A stretch of 64,000 nt of DNA, taken from the NCBI RefSeq assembly GCF_002288925.2, contig NW_022098023.1:30224084-30288083 (forward strand), read 5' to 3'. Origin of the DNA: Delphinapterus leucas. Taxonomy: Eukaryota > Chordata > Mammalia > Artiodactyla > Monodontidae. The position numbers were made by a program, and so were the translations under genes. Below, piece after piece: positions 35,305 through 48,890 of the stretch; within the stretch, counting starts at the first letter, position 1; every line of letters starts with the position of its first letter. The notes below the pieces were generated by a model. That model did no database searches and was not told where the DNA came from. It saw only the letters and a list, made by a program, of their open reading frames with translations.

Positions 35305-38300
35305 TTTTAAAAATAAGAGTTTATTTCTTTAGAGCAATTTAAGGTCCATCCACAACAAAATAGAGAGGAAGGTACAGAGATTTCCTGTATACCCCCTGCC
35401 TTGCCACATGCATAGCCTCCTCCGTTATCAGCATCACTCTCCAGAATTGTCCATTTGTTACCAAACGTAAGCCTACACTGACACATTATAATCACCCGAA
35501 GTCCCTAGTTTACCTTAGGGTTCACTCTTGGTTTTGAACATTTTGGGTATTGACACATTTATAATTATATAGATCCATCATTACAGTATCACAGTGAGTA
35601 TTTTCACTGTCATAAAATTCTCTGTGCTTTTCCTCTGCCATCCCCATCCCTGCAACCACTGAACTTTTTTATTGTCCCTATAGTTTTGCCTTTTCCAGAA
35701 TGTCATATAATTGGAGTCATACAATATGTAGCCTTTTCAGATTGGCTTCTTTCACTTAGTAATATGCATTTAGGTTTCTTCCATGTCTTTTCATAGCTTG
35801 ATAGATCATTTCTTTTTAGCCCTGAATAATGTTCCAGTGTCTGGATGTATGACAGTTTATTTATTCATTCACTTCCTGAAGGACATCTTGGTCACTGCCA
35901 AGTTTTGGTAACTATGAATAAACCTGCTTAAAACCTCTGTGTGCCAGTATTTTTTGTGGGTATAAGTTTTCAACTTCTTTGGGTAAATACCAAGGAATGA
36001 GATTGCTGGATAGTATCGTGAGTATGTTTAGTTTTGTAAAAAAAACCAGTATGTTTAGTTTTGTAAGGAATCACCAAACTGTCTTCCAAAATGACTGAAC
36101 CATTTTTCATTCCCACCAGCAATGTATGAAAGTTCCTGTTGCTCCACACCCTCTCCAACATTTGTTGTTTGTAGATTTTCTGATGATGCCCATTCTGACT
36201 GGTGTGAGGTGATACCTCATTGTAGTTTTGATTTGCATTTCTCTAATGATTAGTGATGTTGAGCAGCTTTTCATATGCCTCTTGGCCTTCAGTATGCCTT
36301 CTTTGGAGAAATGTCTATTTAGGTCTTCTGTCCATTTTTTTTTCCTGTCCATTTTTTTATTGGGTTGTTTTTTCTTTCATATTGAGCTTCATGAGCTGTT
36401 TATATATTTTGGAGATTAATCCTTTGTCCGTTGATTTGTTTGCAAATATTTTCTCCCATTCTGAGGGTTGTCTTTTCGTCTTGTTTATGTGCAAAAGCTT
36501 TTAAGTTTCATTAGGTCCCATTTGTTTATTTTTGTTTTTATTTCCATTACTCTAGGAGGTGGGTCAAAAAAGATCATGCTGTGATTTATGTCAAAGAGTG
36601 TTCTTCCTATGTTTTCGTCTAAGAGTTTTATGGTGTCCGGTCTTATTACATTTAGGTCTCTAATCCATTTTGAGTTTATTTTTGTGTATGGTGTTAGGGA
36701 GTGCTCTAATTTCATTCTTTTACATGTAGCTGTCCAGTTTTCCCAGCACCACTTATAGAAGAGACTATCTTTTCTCCATTGTATATCCTTGCTTCCTTTG
36801 TCATAGATTAGCTGACCATGGGTGCCTGGGTTTATCTCTGGGCTTTCTATCCTGTTCCACTGATCTATATTTCTGTTTTTGTGGCAGTACCATATTGTCT
36901 TGATTACTGTAACTTTTAGTATAGTCTGAAGTCAGGGAGTCTGATTCCTCCAGCTCTTTTTTTTCCCCTCAAGATTGCTTTGACTCATAGATTGTGTCTT
37001 TGGTGTTGTATCTAAAAAGGCATCACCGTACCCAAGGTCATCTGGGTTTTCTAGATTTTGAGTTAATTTTTGTAAAGGGTTTAATTTCTGTGTCTAGGTA
37101 AATTTTTTTGGCATGTGGATGTCCAGTTGTTCCAGAACCGTTTGTTGAAGAGACTGTCTTTGCTCCATTATATTGTCTTTACTCCTCTGTCAGAGATCAG
37201 TTGACTATATTTATGTGAGACTATTTCTGGGCTCTTCATTAGGTTTCATGAATCTATTTGTCTGTTGTTTTGCCAATAACACACTGTCTTGATTATCATA
37301 GCTTTATAGTAAATCTTGAAATCAGATAGCATCAGTCCTTCAACTTTGTTCTTCTCCTTTAATATTGTGTTGGCTATTCTGGGTTGCTTGGCTCTCCATA
37401 TCACCGTAGAATAAGTTTGTCAATGTCTGTAAAACAACTTGCTGGGATTTGACTGTGATTGCATTGAATTTATAGATCAAGTTGACATCTGGACAATATC
37501 TAGTCTTCCTACTCATGAACATGGAATATCTCTCCATTTATTTAGCTTTATTTTGATCATGTTCATCAGAGTCTTGTAGGTCTCTTATAGATCTTATACA
37601 TATTTTGTTAGATTTTTTTTACCTAAATATTCACGTTTGGGGTGCTAATGTAAATGGTATTGTGTTTTTAATTTCAAAATTCACTTGTTCATTGCTGGCA
37701 TGTAAGAAGGCAATTGACTTTTGTATATTAACCCTGTATCATGCAACCTTACTATAATCACTTATTAGTTCCAGGAGGTGTTCCAGGTGATGATGTGTCA
37801 AAAAGACACATGCACCCCAATGTTCACTGCAGTACTGTTTACAATAGCCAGGTCATGGAAGCAACCTAAATGCCCATTGACAGAGAAATGGATAAAGAAG
37901 ATGTGGTACATATATACAATGGAATATTACTCAGCCATAAAAAGGAATGAAATTGGGTCATTTGTAGAGATGTGGATGGACCTAGAGGCTGTTTTTTTGG
38001 TAAATTTTTATTTCCTTTATTTTTATTTCAGATTTTCTACAGACAATCATGTCATCTCAGAACAGACAGTTTTATTTCTTCCTTTCCAATCTGTATACCT
38101 TTAGTTTCCTTTTCTTGCCTATTAGCAAGGACTTCTAGTATGATGTTGAAAAAGAATGTTGAGAGAGTATATCCTTGCCGTGTACTGGATCTCAGTGGGA
38201 AAGCTTTGAGTTTCTCACCATTAAGTATGATGCTAGCTGTAGATTTTTTCTAGATTGTTGAAGAAATTCCCCTCTATTCCTGTATTCCTGGTTTATTGAG

Positions 38301-39010
38301 AGTTTTTACCATGGGTGATGGATTTTGTCAAATGCTTTTTCTGCTTCTATTGATATGATCATGTGATTTTTTTTTTTTTTTTTTTAGTCTGTTGATGTGA
38401 TAGATTACATTAATCGATTTTTGAATGTTGAACCACCTTTACATACTTGGGATAGATCCTACTTGGTCCTGGTATATAATTCATTTTATACTTTTCTGGA
38501 TTTGGTATGCTAGTATTTTGTTAAGGATTTTTGCATCTATATTCATGAGAGATATTGGTCTGTAGTTTTCTCATACTGTCTTTGTCTTGTTTTGATATTA
38601 AGGTAATGCTGGCCTCATAGAATGAATTAGGAAGTATTTTCTCTGCTTCTGTCTTCTGAAAGAGATTATGGAGGATTGATATCATTTTGTTCTTAAATGA
38701 CAGAATTCACCAGTGTATCCATCTGAGCCTGGTGCTTTCTGTTTTAGAAGATTATTAACTATTGATTCGATTTAGCCCTATTCAGATCATTTATTTATTC
38801 TTGTATGCATTTTGGCAGATTGTAGCATTCAAGGAAATGGTCCATTTCATCTAGGATATCGAATTTCTGGTCATGGAGTAGTTCATAGTATTCTTTTATT
38901 ATGCTTTTAATTTCCATGCGATCTGTAGCAATGTCCCCTCTTTCATTTCTAATATTAGTAATTTGTGTCCTCTCTTCTTAGTTAGCCTGGCTAGAGGCTT
39001 ACTGATTTTG
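35305..39010 (-). mobile_element. Old L1 with younger L1 segments (mosaic)
   Basis: Reverse-complement L1 3' UTR and ORF2 in order from left to right. Most is old and diverged (35305-36150, 36985-37790, 37990-39010). A less diverged segment at about 36150-36985 matches the L1 at 15796, and a 194-bp plus-strand ORF2 segment sits at 37797-37990. No intact frame. Confidence 0.82.
37797..37990 (+). mobile_element. Inverted internal L1 ORF2 fragment
   Basis: Translates in plus orientation to KDTCTPMFTAVLFTIARSW and [20 protein letters not shown], the L1 ORF2 C-terminal region. It has no 3' UTR or A tail and interrupts the minus-strand old L1. Confidence 0.88.
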
Positions 39011-40030
39011 AATTGTATATTTTTTAAAATGTGAGCATTAAGGAAATAATAGGACTGATTTGATGAATACAAAGCATTCTGTTGAATAAACAGGTAGTAG
39101 GTTGATCTCACATTGAAAGTGCTTTGTGGTTGGGTAGAGGGATATTGCTGCATTTGAAAGGGGGTCTCATAGTGCCAGCATAAGGTAATAAATAACAGCT
39201 TTTCAGGATTTTTTCTTAGTTGCCCCTATTCCGTGTTTCTATAGTTAGAAAGTAAAAGATTAACTTTCTTGATTACATGTTTATAAGAAGTTTGATTTTC
39301 TTGCATTTGTGACTCTGCTTACTTCACCTTTTTTGGTCATATCTGTATAAATATCCATATCCAAAAAAAGAAATATAGAATTATTTTTCACAAGTGACAC
39401 AAATACTGACTGTATGATCAAACTGTGTTATTCTTATTTTGGTAAGGTACAGAACACTTTTTTTCCCTACCACGCGCGAACTTTTTCCACAATTCATTTC
39501 TTATACAACTGTTACTTACAAGGTTAGCTCCCAATCTCATCCTAGGCAGAAAAAAACATTTACCTGCATTGTTTCATTTCAGGGTGCAAAAACCTCTCTT
39601 CTAATTTCTGGTTGATTCCTGAGTTTCATCTAAGATACTTCAGTTCTCAAGTTAAAACTTAGGTTAAAATGCGATGTCTCCATGAAGGAGTTGTAGAAGT
39701 CACATTTCCACATCATCTGAACACAGAAAGTGAAGCTGGAGGGCTCTCAAGATACCATCACCTCGCAATTTTGCCTACAGTCAGCCTTGAATTAAGTTAA
39801 ATGTTTACTGATCAATACTCATTTGATCTTATTCCCCATCCTTACCTCAGCTGATGATTATGCTTTCTGTTTTACTGAGAAATTAAAGCAGTCAGAGGAC
39901 AAATTCTCCAAACTCCCACCACTGTGTCTTCCTGCACTTGCACCTTTTGAGATGAACTTTCCATGCCCTGGGTCAGTTCAAAGTCTTCCACTGTCCCCTC
40001 TTGCCTACTTAAAGATTTTGCTAGCAGTGC

Positions 40031-40137
40031 TACTCTCTTTCTCTACAGCATCAATTTCCCCTTCACTGTTGGAAATTCTTTCTCTTTCTACTCTCTTTCT
40101 CTACAGCATCAATTTCCCCTTCACTGTTGGAAATTCT
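40031..40137. repeat. Two-copy tandem duplication, 58-bp period
   Basis: A 49-bp block starting 'tactctctttctctacagca' is repeated without change at 40031-40079 and 40089-40137. Confidence 0.95.
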
Positions 40138-40499
40138 CTATTGGAAGCTGTCATTTCTCCCATCTATAAGAGAACCCTCTTTTGACTCACTTGTACCTCT
40201 AGCTACAGCCCTAAAAGCTTGTCTGTACCTAATGTTTTGGATTTTGTTCCTAAAATTTTCTTTCAAACCTACTCCAGTAAGGCTTTTGCCCTAAGTGCCA
40301 CCAAAACTTTTCTTGTCAAAGTCACCTATGAGCTCATAGTGCTTACCCCCTCCTTCTTGGAAACCTTTCTTTCTTGGCTTCTGGATACCATTCTTTTCTG
40401 GTTTTACCTGTGTCTCTTGATGTATTTTCCTTTGCTCATATCTTTCCATCTCCTAAACTATAGTCATTGTGCGCCTCAGGGCTTGGTTCCTGGAGATAT

Positions 40500-41560
40500 T
40501 TCTCTCTCTGCCTAGCTCACCATGTCTCTCTCCCTCTTGCTCTGTCTCTCTGTGTCATCTGTGCTCACTTTTTTGATGGACTCCTCTAACTGCATGGCTT
40601 TACATACTATTTATATGCTAATATCTTCCAATTTTTCTTTCTCAGCTCTGTCCTCACCCCTGAGCTCCATGTACTCAACTGCCTACTGACATCACCCGTT
40701 GGATGTCTGTAAGCTTCTCAAAACTAACAATCCAAAGCTAAGCTCCTACTCTCTTAAGCCATCCCCATCCCTCACTCTAGTTCCTCTGGCCAAAACCCAC
40801 AAAGTTCATCCATGCCTCCTCTCCTGCTTTTACAATGCACGTTAGATCTATCCCCAAATCATGTTGACTGTGCCTTTAAAATTATATTCAGGAGCCTGCT
40901 TCTTCTTACCCCGTCCCTTGCTGTCCTCCTGTGAACCACCGTTGCCTCATCCTGGGTGCAGTAGGCTTCTGCCCCCTTATCCTTGCCATCTGTTCTCCAT
41001 ACAGCAGGCAAAGGGATTCTTTAAACATGTAACTCAGCACTCTGCAATGGCTATCTGTCTCACCAAGAGTAAAAGCCAGAGTCCTTTCAAGGTCCTGCAT
41101 GATTTAGACGCCCCTGTTCCCCACAGTGGCCTCTTCAGTAATCTGCTGCCTCACTTGCATCCAGCCACATGGACTCCTCACTGTTCCCTGAACATGCCAG
41201 GCGAATTTCTGCTTCATGGCCTCCGTACTTGGTGTGCTATCTGCCTGGAATGTTCCTCCCTCAGATATCTGTATGGCTCACCTTCTTGCTGACTTCAGGT
41301 TTTTACTCAAATATTTTATAGAGACACCTTTCTCTAAAGTTGCAGCTGTTCTGCCACCCCCTCCAAATTTTCTGTCCCCCCTTATGGGCATTATTTTTCT
41401 CATTGGCAGTTTTTACTATCTCAAATCCTTTATGTTTTACTTATTAATTCTATACCCCCTACTACAATTTAACTTTCACAAAGGCAATGTTTTTTTATTT
41501 AGCAACAGCTTCTCATTTCCTTCATCTCCTTACACAGTCCAAGTCAGACTTACATTTTAG
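40500..41560. repeat. L2-type LINE remnant
   Basis: Pyrimidine-rich text with words typical of L2 3' regions: 'gcctggaatgttcctccctc', 'cttcaggtttttactcaaat', 'gagacacctttctctaaa'. Bounds approximate; no coding frame. Confidence 0.55.
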
Positions 41561-41589
41561 ATTTAATTAAACACTGTTGAATGTTTTCA

Positions 41590-41790
41590 CTGTCCTAGCA
41601 CTGCGTCAGGCACATTTGCACTTTTAGTTTAATTTTCCCAGGTTACCTTTGACATAAACATTGTGATTCCCATTTTGCAGATGAAAAACCAGGATATGGT
41701 GTCTTTTCTACAGATAATCATAGATAACGGAATGGGGCTTTAAACTCTAGACCTCTAATTGCATGTTATGTACTTTTCTAATATGCCATG
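41590..41790 (-). repeat. MIR-like remnant
   Basis: 'attcccattttgcagatgaa' is the reverse complement of the MIR core. Strongly decayed. Confidence 0.5.
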
Positions 41791-41810
41791 CTGTGGACTA
41801 ATCCACTTTT

Positions 41811-42147
41811 TAAAAAATTAATTAATTAATTATTTTTGGCTGCATTGGGTCTTTGTTGCTGTGTGCAGGCTTTCTCTAGTTGCAGCGAGCGGGGGCTACT
41901 CTTTGTTGTGATGCGTGGGCTTCTCCTTGTTGCAGAGCACGGACTCTAGGTGCGCGGGCTTCAGTAGTTGTGGCTCATGGGCTCCATAGTTGTGGCTCGT
42001 GGGCTCTAGAGTGCAGGCTCAGTAGTTGTGGCACACGGGCTTAGTTGGTCCGTGGCATGTGGGATCTTTCCAGAACAGAGCTTGAACCCGTGTCCCCTGC
42101 ATTGGCAGGCGGATTCTTAACCACTGCACCACCAGGGAAGTCCCGAG
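41811..42147 (-). mobile_element. CHR-type SINE, long form
   Basis: Minus-strand copy. Target duplication 'taatccactttt' at 41799-41810 and 42148-42159. Confidence 0.95.
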
Positions 42148-42750
42148 TAATCCACTTTTAAAAGAATGAGTTTGCTTTTGAAAGGGGAATTGAAAAGGAC
42201 TGTCCTTGTCTGTCCTTTGCCATCTAACTTCTCACCCACCCCATCTTCTGTCTTATTTCTCTGTAGCACTAAACTCAGCCACTACTGAGGGCATTCCATT
42301 CTCTTAATCAAAATTATGAGGCCCCGGATTTCCTGTGAGTTACCCTCGTTTATTTTACATCTGATCACTTCTTCAAATTTTGAACGGTCATAAAGGCACA
42401 AGTCATATCTTTTGGAGAAGGAATTCAAAGATATGAGCAGTGAGACAGAATAGGACGGGAGAACTTGGTAGGAAGTTCAGGGAATTTCTCTCTCTGATGC
42501 TTGAACTAACTCAGAGGCCACCAGGAAACAACAGAGAAGCGCTGAGCCAAAAATGAGTTTGGAGCAAAGGGGCTGAGAATATCTAAGAACCAAAGCCTAA
42601 TCTGAGAGGAAACTGTCTTGGCTGAAGCCCAAGACTCAAACCCAAGCAATTGTATGACTGCAGTGTAAGTAGTAGAGATATTCTTGCTTTCTTTGGCGCC
42701 AAAGAGTCTCGTTACTTGTAATCTCATTATTCTTTCATGGTTTAACTTTT

Positions 42751-43100
42751 TATTTTCTTTTATAAATTTATTTATTTATTTTTGGCTGCGTTGGGTCTTG
42801 TTGCATGCGGGCTTTCTCTAGTTGCAGTGAGCGGGGGCTACTCTTCCTTGTGGTGTGCGGGCTTGTCCTTGCGGTGGCTTCTCTTGTTGCAGAGCATGTG
42901 CTCTAGGTGCATGGGCTTCAGCAGTTGTGGCTCGTGGGCTCAGTAGTTGTGGCTCATGGGCTCTAGAGCGCAGGCTCAGTAACTGTGGCATACGGGCTTA
43001 GTTGCTCCGCAGCACGTGGGACCTTCCCCGACCAGAGCTCTAACCCGTGTCCCCTGCATTGGCAGGTGGATTCTTAACCACTGTGCTACCAGGGAAGCCC
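42751..43100 (-). mobile_element. CHR-type SINE, long form
   Basis: Minus-strand copy. Target duplication 'catggtt(t/g)aactttt' at 42736-42750 and 43101-43115. Confidence 0.95.
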
Positions 43101-44916
43101 CATGGTTGAACTTTTAATGTAAACCGTTTGTTTCCCCATCTGTAAAACAAGATAGTGGGGACGGGTGATTCCATAAGAGTGCCTTTAACTTTTAAATTCT
43201 GTGATTTTAAGACCACTGCATTATTCCAGTCGATTTTGACTCTAGACCTAGTGATAATTAGACCTCTTTTTTACTGTGTAAGGTTTACTTTAAAATAATA
43301 GTTTATATATTAAAGAATCACTGAAGTACTTTTGGATAAAAGTTAAAATGGTTTAAAAATCAGTTTTATTTCTTATTGAGATTGTCAGACAACGTCACCT
43401 TAAAAATGACAACACAGACTGAGTGTTCTTCCAAAGTAACTGGGGCTGGAACATCTTCATGGGTTCTTAAATAATGGTGATTTTTTTCCTTAATGTAAAT
43501 GAACTATTTCATGGCACGTATATATCTTCCAAAATCAAATCAGTCTTTTCTCAAAATGCTGAACTGATCTTAATAGTTTCTTAAGTAAAACAGAATTAGA
43601 AAGGAAATCTATCCGTCCCCTAATGGCATGTATTACTTCCAAAGCAAATACATTTCTTTTCCTTACTGTCTCTCTTTGATTGAGACTAGTTTAAATGATT
43701 AATTCTTCTCATTTGGCAGGGTTTTTGCAATTTACTTGAAATGTTTCCTAGTATTTTTTCCTCAACTTTTTTTCACACCTTTTCCCTCTTTTTTGGGCTT
43801 ATCAAAATCTTGCTGTGCCTACTATAATTATTATAAAAAGATTAATAATGAATCAAGCAGCCAAGCTCATGTCCATTGTGAAAGAATTTACCCAGTTATT
43901 ATTTTTTGCTTTAAATATGTCTTAAGAGGCTTATTTTCATATTCATATTTGTATCCATTTTTAAATGTTTGCTGAAGTTCATCTGTTTATCAATGAACTC
44001 TATGAAGAAAGAAGACATTGTATTATAGATTAATTTTCTCCTGCCTTCATAATTAATAAGCCTTGGACACGTGATTATTTAAGCAGCATAAGAAAGACAG
44101 GGGTGCTCAAATTTAAAATGCTTCTTTTTAAAGAAAGCTAGAGAGTCTGTTCTTTAGCCCTGAACAATCAGTGTGTTTCCTGATTGCAGAGTCAGGAAAT
44201 ACTTTACTTTTGAAGCAATAACGGTTATTCCCGGGAAGTTTTATAATTGGCTGCACAGTGATAACATCGACTTGAACAAATGCAGCAAAATTACTGCTGG
44301 CTTATCTGGAATGAAAGAGAACTTCTTAAGGTCGACAGAGAGCTAATACTAAGGATTACATCAGTTTGGCATATTCACTGCTCTTGGAGGACGACTCCAA
44401 ATTTCTGCTTGCTTCCTGACCAAAGGTATCTTTCCTCTGTGCTTTTTCAGTATCCAGACTTCTTTCCCTTGGGTTTGCTTAGGACTTTAAACATCAGTGT
44501 GTGGTACTTGTAGAATTTATTTCCTTGTGAAGTCAGGTGAAGTGTAGTTTTTACAATACCATTGGATTTCTTGGAATGTGATAACTAATTATGATAATTA
44601 ATTAATGAGAAACAACAGCCTGACATCCAGGAATCTAGTGGCAATTTTTCTTTTCTCTAGAGTGAGGAATTGCTTTAATGTCTGAATTTTGATACTTGAA
44701 CTTATATTCTTTTAGTGAGATCACTGAAGGTGTAAGGACAGAATACTAGCTAAAGGTGGCCCTGTGCTTTTTCTAAATATCATGAGGCATTTGAAAAAAG
44801 CCCCATTTATTTTATCGCTTGTTGAAATTGGTTATTGTGTGTCAATGGAAGTGAATAATGTCGACGACTTACAATATTTCTGGCTTAATAATAGAGATGA
44901 TTTTCCATCTTCTTTT

Positions 44917-45156
44917 ATTTATTTATTTATTATTTTATTATTATTATTTTTTTTTTTTTGCGGTATGCGGGCCTCTCACTGTTGTGGCCTCCTCTCCCAT
45001 TGCAGAGCACAGGCTCCGGACGCGCAGGCTCAATGGCCGTGGCTCACGGGCCTAGCCGATCCGCGGCATGTGGGATCCTCCTGGACCGGGGCACAAAACC
45101 GTGTCCCCTGCATCGGCAGGCGGACTCTCAACCACTGCGCCACCAGGGAAGCCCCC
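44917..45156 (-). mobile_element. CHR-type SINE, short young form
   Basis: Minus-strand copy with a long T/A-rich tail. Target duplication 'ttccatcttctttta' at 44902-44916 and 45157-45171. Confidence 0.95.
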
Positions 45157-46058
45157 TTCCATCTTCTTTTAATGTACATTATTTTGTTCCTATATTGACA
45201 TCAATGCTAAAATAAACCCATAGAAATTTGGATTTAGGTGAGATCTTGTTGAGCATCTTTCTCATCCCTTACTTTACTGGCAAGGAAACTCTAGAAAGCA
45301 GAATGACACAAATTCCTGGCAGATCAGGGGAGAGAGTAGAAATCTCTTAATTCCTGGGTAGAGGGATTATTAACTCCCTTTTCATTATTGTTATTTTGTG
45401 TTAAAATTATATGCTGCCATACAATAAAAACTTTGCCCTGAATTGGCATTGAATTTTCCTCAGACTCTGTGAGACGGAGGCAGATTCTAAGCAGTGGCAT
45501 TATTCGTAGCCAGAGTACTAATAACCAGAGGACGAACCCCGAGCGTGTAGCTTGAGGTGTCTCCTAGCACCTGAAGACATTCTTGCAACACACATTCACT
45601 TCCTAGTTGGGATGAGCACTGAGCAGAGTGGAAAGCCTCAGCTCTCTATTCTGAGGAGTGCCAGATCTCTCTTGTGTTATCAACAGGAATTTACTAACCC
45701 CATCTCAATCCTGGAGAGCTTTCATCAGGGTTCTAGGTGGTTGTTCACTATTTGTATATTTTTGTTTGCTGACAACTGTCACTCAGTTTTTTCTGAGCAC
45801 AGAATTCTCTCCCAGTGGTCATATGGAAGAACTCTAGTAAGACACAAAATCACCACTCAGTCTTTCACTTAGGAGCTTATAGCATTAACGGTAAAGAGAA
45901 AAAAAGACGTTGAAAGATGTGATACATGCAAGGAGTCAAATTCATTCAAAAACACATCTAAATCAAAATCTAAATATATGTCAGTTAACACTGTCCTGTA
46001 GGAGAATAGTGTTTTCCCAAAATGTCTTGTGTATGTGCAAGTACTGGATAGAGATTTT

Positions 46059-46410
46059 TTTTTTTTTTTTTAAACCCAAACTCCTGAATTGGTTTCAGGG
46101 AAGCATTTTTTAAAAAAATTTTTTTATTTATTTATTTATTTTATTTTTGGCTGTGTTGGGTCTTCGTTTCTGTGCGAGGGCTTTCTCTAGTTGCGGCAAG
46201 CGGGGTCCACTCTGCATTGCAGTGTGCGGGCCTCTCACTATCACGGCCTCTCTTGTTGCGGAGCACAGGCTCCAGACGCACAGGCTCAGTAGTTGTGGCT
46301 CACGGGCCCAGTTGCTCCGTGGCATGTGGGATCCTCCCAGACCAGGGCTCGAACCCGTGTCCCCTGCATTGGCAGGCAGATTCTCAACCACTGCACCACC
46401 AGGGAAGCCC
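46059..46410 (-). mobile_element. CHR-type SINE with apparent 3' transduction
   Basis: Perfect 15-bp target duplication 'ctggatagagatttt' at 46044-46058 and 46411-46425 delimits a single insertion. Inside, in SINE sense, come the SINE body, an A/T-rich tail, about 34 bp of unrelated sequence (46072-46105) and a second A run (T run on the plus strand at 46059-46071). Confidence 0.92.
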
Positions 46411-48890
46411 CTGGATAGAGATTTTGTGTTTCTCTTGTGTTGCTTCTGACTGATCTCAAATAAATGTCTCAGAAAGTTTTCATGGTTCTCTGATAACTCA
46501 TTTTCCCACTGTGGATATTCTACTGTCCTTTCTTCATCAGTGTATCCCTTCTGGTATGGGCTCTGAGTGTGTAGGCAGGGGCTGTATAATGTTAATTACA
46601 TGTGTGTCTTCCACTTATAAGCAAAAACAGAGCTGAATGTTGTTAGATCAGTTTCACAGGCCAGCCTCTTTGCAGGTCATTGAAAGCTGCGTTTAGTCAT
46701 GACCTAAGAGAAGATATTAAAGGCAACTAGAATCTATGTTTTATGGTGCAGTTAACAATTCAAATTATTGGAAGATTAAATTACCTACTCAGTTTAGTCA
46801 AGATGATAAGCTTTGCTTCTATGAACTGGGTCATTAACTGAATTATATTTAGCTATTGAGCTTCTACCTGTGGTCACAGGGAGATGTCCTGTGAGACTAT
46901 AGGAATTCAGCCACTGATCAGTTCTTCACATAACAGCTCTCAATGAGAAAAAGTACAAACTTATAATATAGAGGAATTGATACAACTAAGGTCCAACTGA
47001 CTTTATTTTCAGTCTTGATGGAATTAACCCTAATACTCATTAAAATATTTGTGACAAGATCAAAATTCTGCAGGTTCAAAAAAAATCCTACAGATAATAT
47101 TTCTTATTCTGCACTCCATAGAGACACTTTGGAAATTTAGGTGCACTAGTGTTGTAAAATCAGATGAAGAGTATTTAATGAAATATGGTTAGTGAGGAAG
47201 GAGGGAGCCATCTGTTTTAGGGTTTTGCCTAACCCACTAGAATCATTGTACTTTTTTCAGGGTTGAATGTCTAGGTCAGTCTCCATAGCTTTGGCCCTTG
47301 TCAGACACTAAGGCAAAAATAAAATGACAGAGGTCTAAGGTTGTTGATCATGTGTTAGTACAAAGCATCTGACTTCCCTGGAGATATGTCAAATGTTCGG
47401 GGTGAGTCATTGAAACTATAGCATTTGGACTTTATTCTTTCATAGGAAATACTCTACTAGCAAGCTGAAAGTCTTGTGATTTTTAAACTGTGAATGTTCT
47501 GGCAGTATATCCCAAAGAATTATGTGAAAGAGAAGAAATTCTGGTTTTCGAATTGGTGCTAGAATATTTGAAGAAATACCTTGTACGTCTGAATGTGAAG
47601 CAACCCTGCATATAAGATGTTCTCTCTTTTCCAAAGGTAGAAATTACCAAAAAATGTCTTTTCCCTGCAGTCCACATATTGAGGATCTACTTTGTACCAG
47701 GACTTACTCTAGGCTTTGGGGATACAAGGAAAAAATGTGGGAAAAGAGACAGAAATCACCACCCTCCTAGGGCTTACATTCTAGCAAATCAATTACACAG
47801 AATGTTAAAAGAGGTGAGTGCTATAGAGAGTAATAAAATGGGGGAAAATTCCAGGGGAATGCTGGCTGTGTCAGAGTGTGTCTCTGTGTGTATGTGTATG
47901 TGTGTTTTGGTTTAGGGGATGGATGCTGCCACAAGGTGACGTTAGAGCATGGATTTAAACGAGATGAGGAGGGAGCCGTCCAGTTATCTGAGGGCGGACT
48001 TGGAGTTCAGAGACCTTGAGGGAGGAGTCTGCCTGGCATGTTCAAAGAGTAGCCAGGAAGCGAGTGGGGCTGGAGCAGAGTGAGTGAGAGAGGGTTGCTG
48101 GGAGGAGTAAGGTCAGAGGAAACGAGGTGAAAAGGAAAAGATGAAATCCAGGTTGACTGTCTAAAGGTCACATGGAGGATGTGTAGCCACAGTGCACATT
48201 TAATCTATATGTATGTCAAATGCAGAGGGCGAGGGCCCTGTAGGACATTGTAGGGATTTTTGTCTTTTACTCTTAATGAAATGGGGAGCTTGGAGGATTT
48301 GCAGGTGAGCAACATGACAAGTTTAAAAAGGATCCTTTCTACTTCTGAGAGTAGATTGAAGGGGGCAAGGAACACCAATTAAAAGATTATTGCAGAAAAC
48401 CAGATGAGAGGATTTCCTTTTTTATGGCTAAATAATATTTATCACAGTTTCTTTATCCATTCGTCTTTTGACGGACACTTAGGTGGACTTAGATTGTTTC
48501 CATGTCTTGATTATTGTGAATAATGCTGTGATGAACATGAGGGTGCAGGTATCTTTTCGAGAGAGTGATTTTATTTCTCTTGAATATATACCCAGAAGTG
48601 GAATTGCTGGATGATATGGTAGTTCTATTTTTAATATTTTAGGAACCTCCATACTGTTTTCCATAGTGACTGCACCAATTTACATTCCTACCAACAATGC
48701 ACAAGGGTTTCCTTTTTCCCACATCCTCCCCCAGTACTTGCTATATCTTGTCTTTTTGATGATAATCATCCTGTCAAGTGTAAGGTGATATTTTATCGTG
48801 GTTTTCCCTGACAATTAGTGAGCATTCACTTGTCGATGAATATTTGGGTTGTTTCCAGTTTTGGGGTATCGTGACTAAGGCATCTATGAA

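Noticed and set aside
40861..41292. 143-codon plus-strand open frame
   Set aside because: It lies in L2-like pyrimidine-rich sequence and shows no protein signature.
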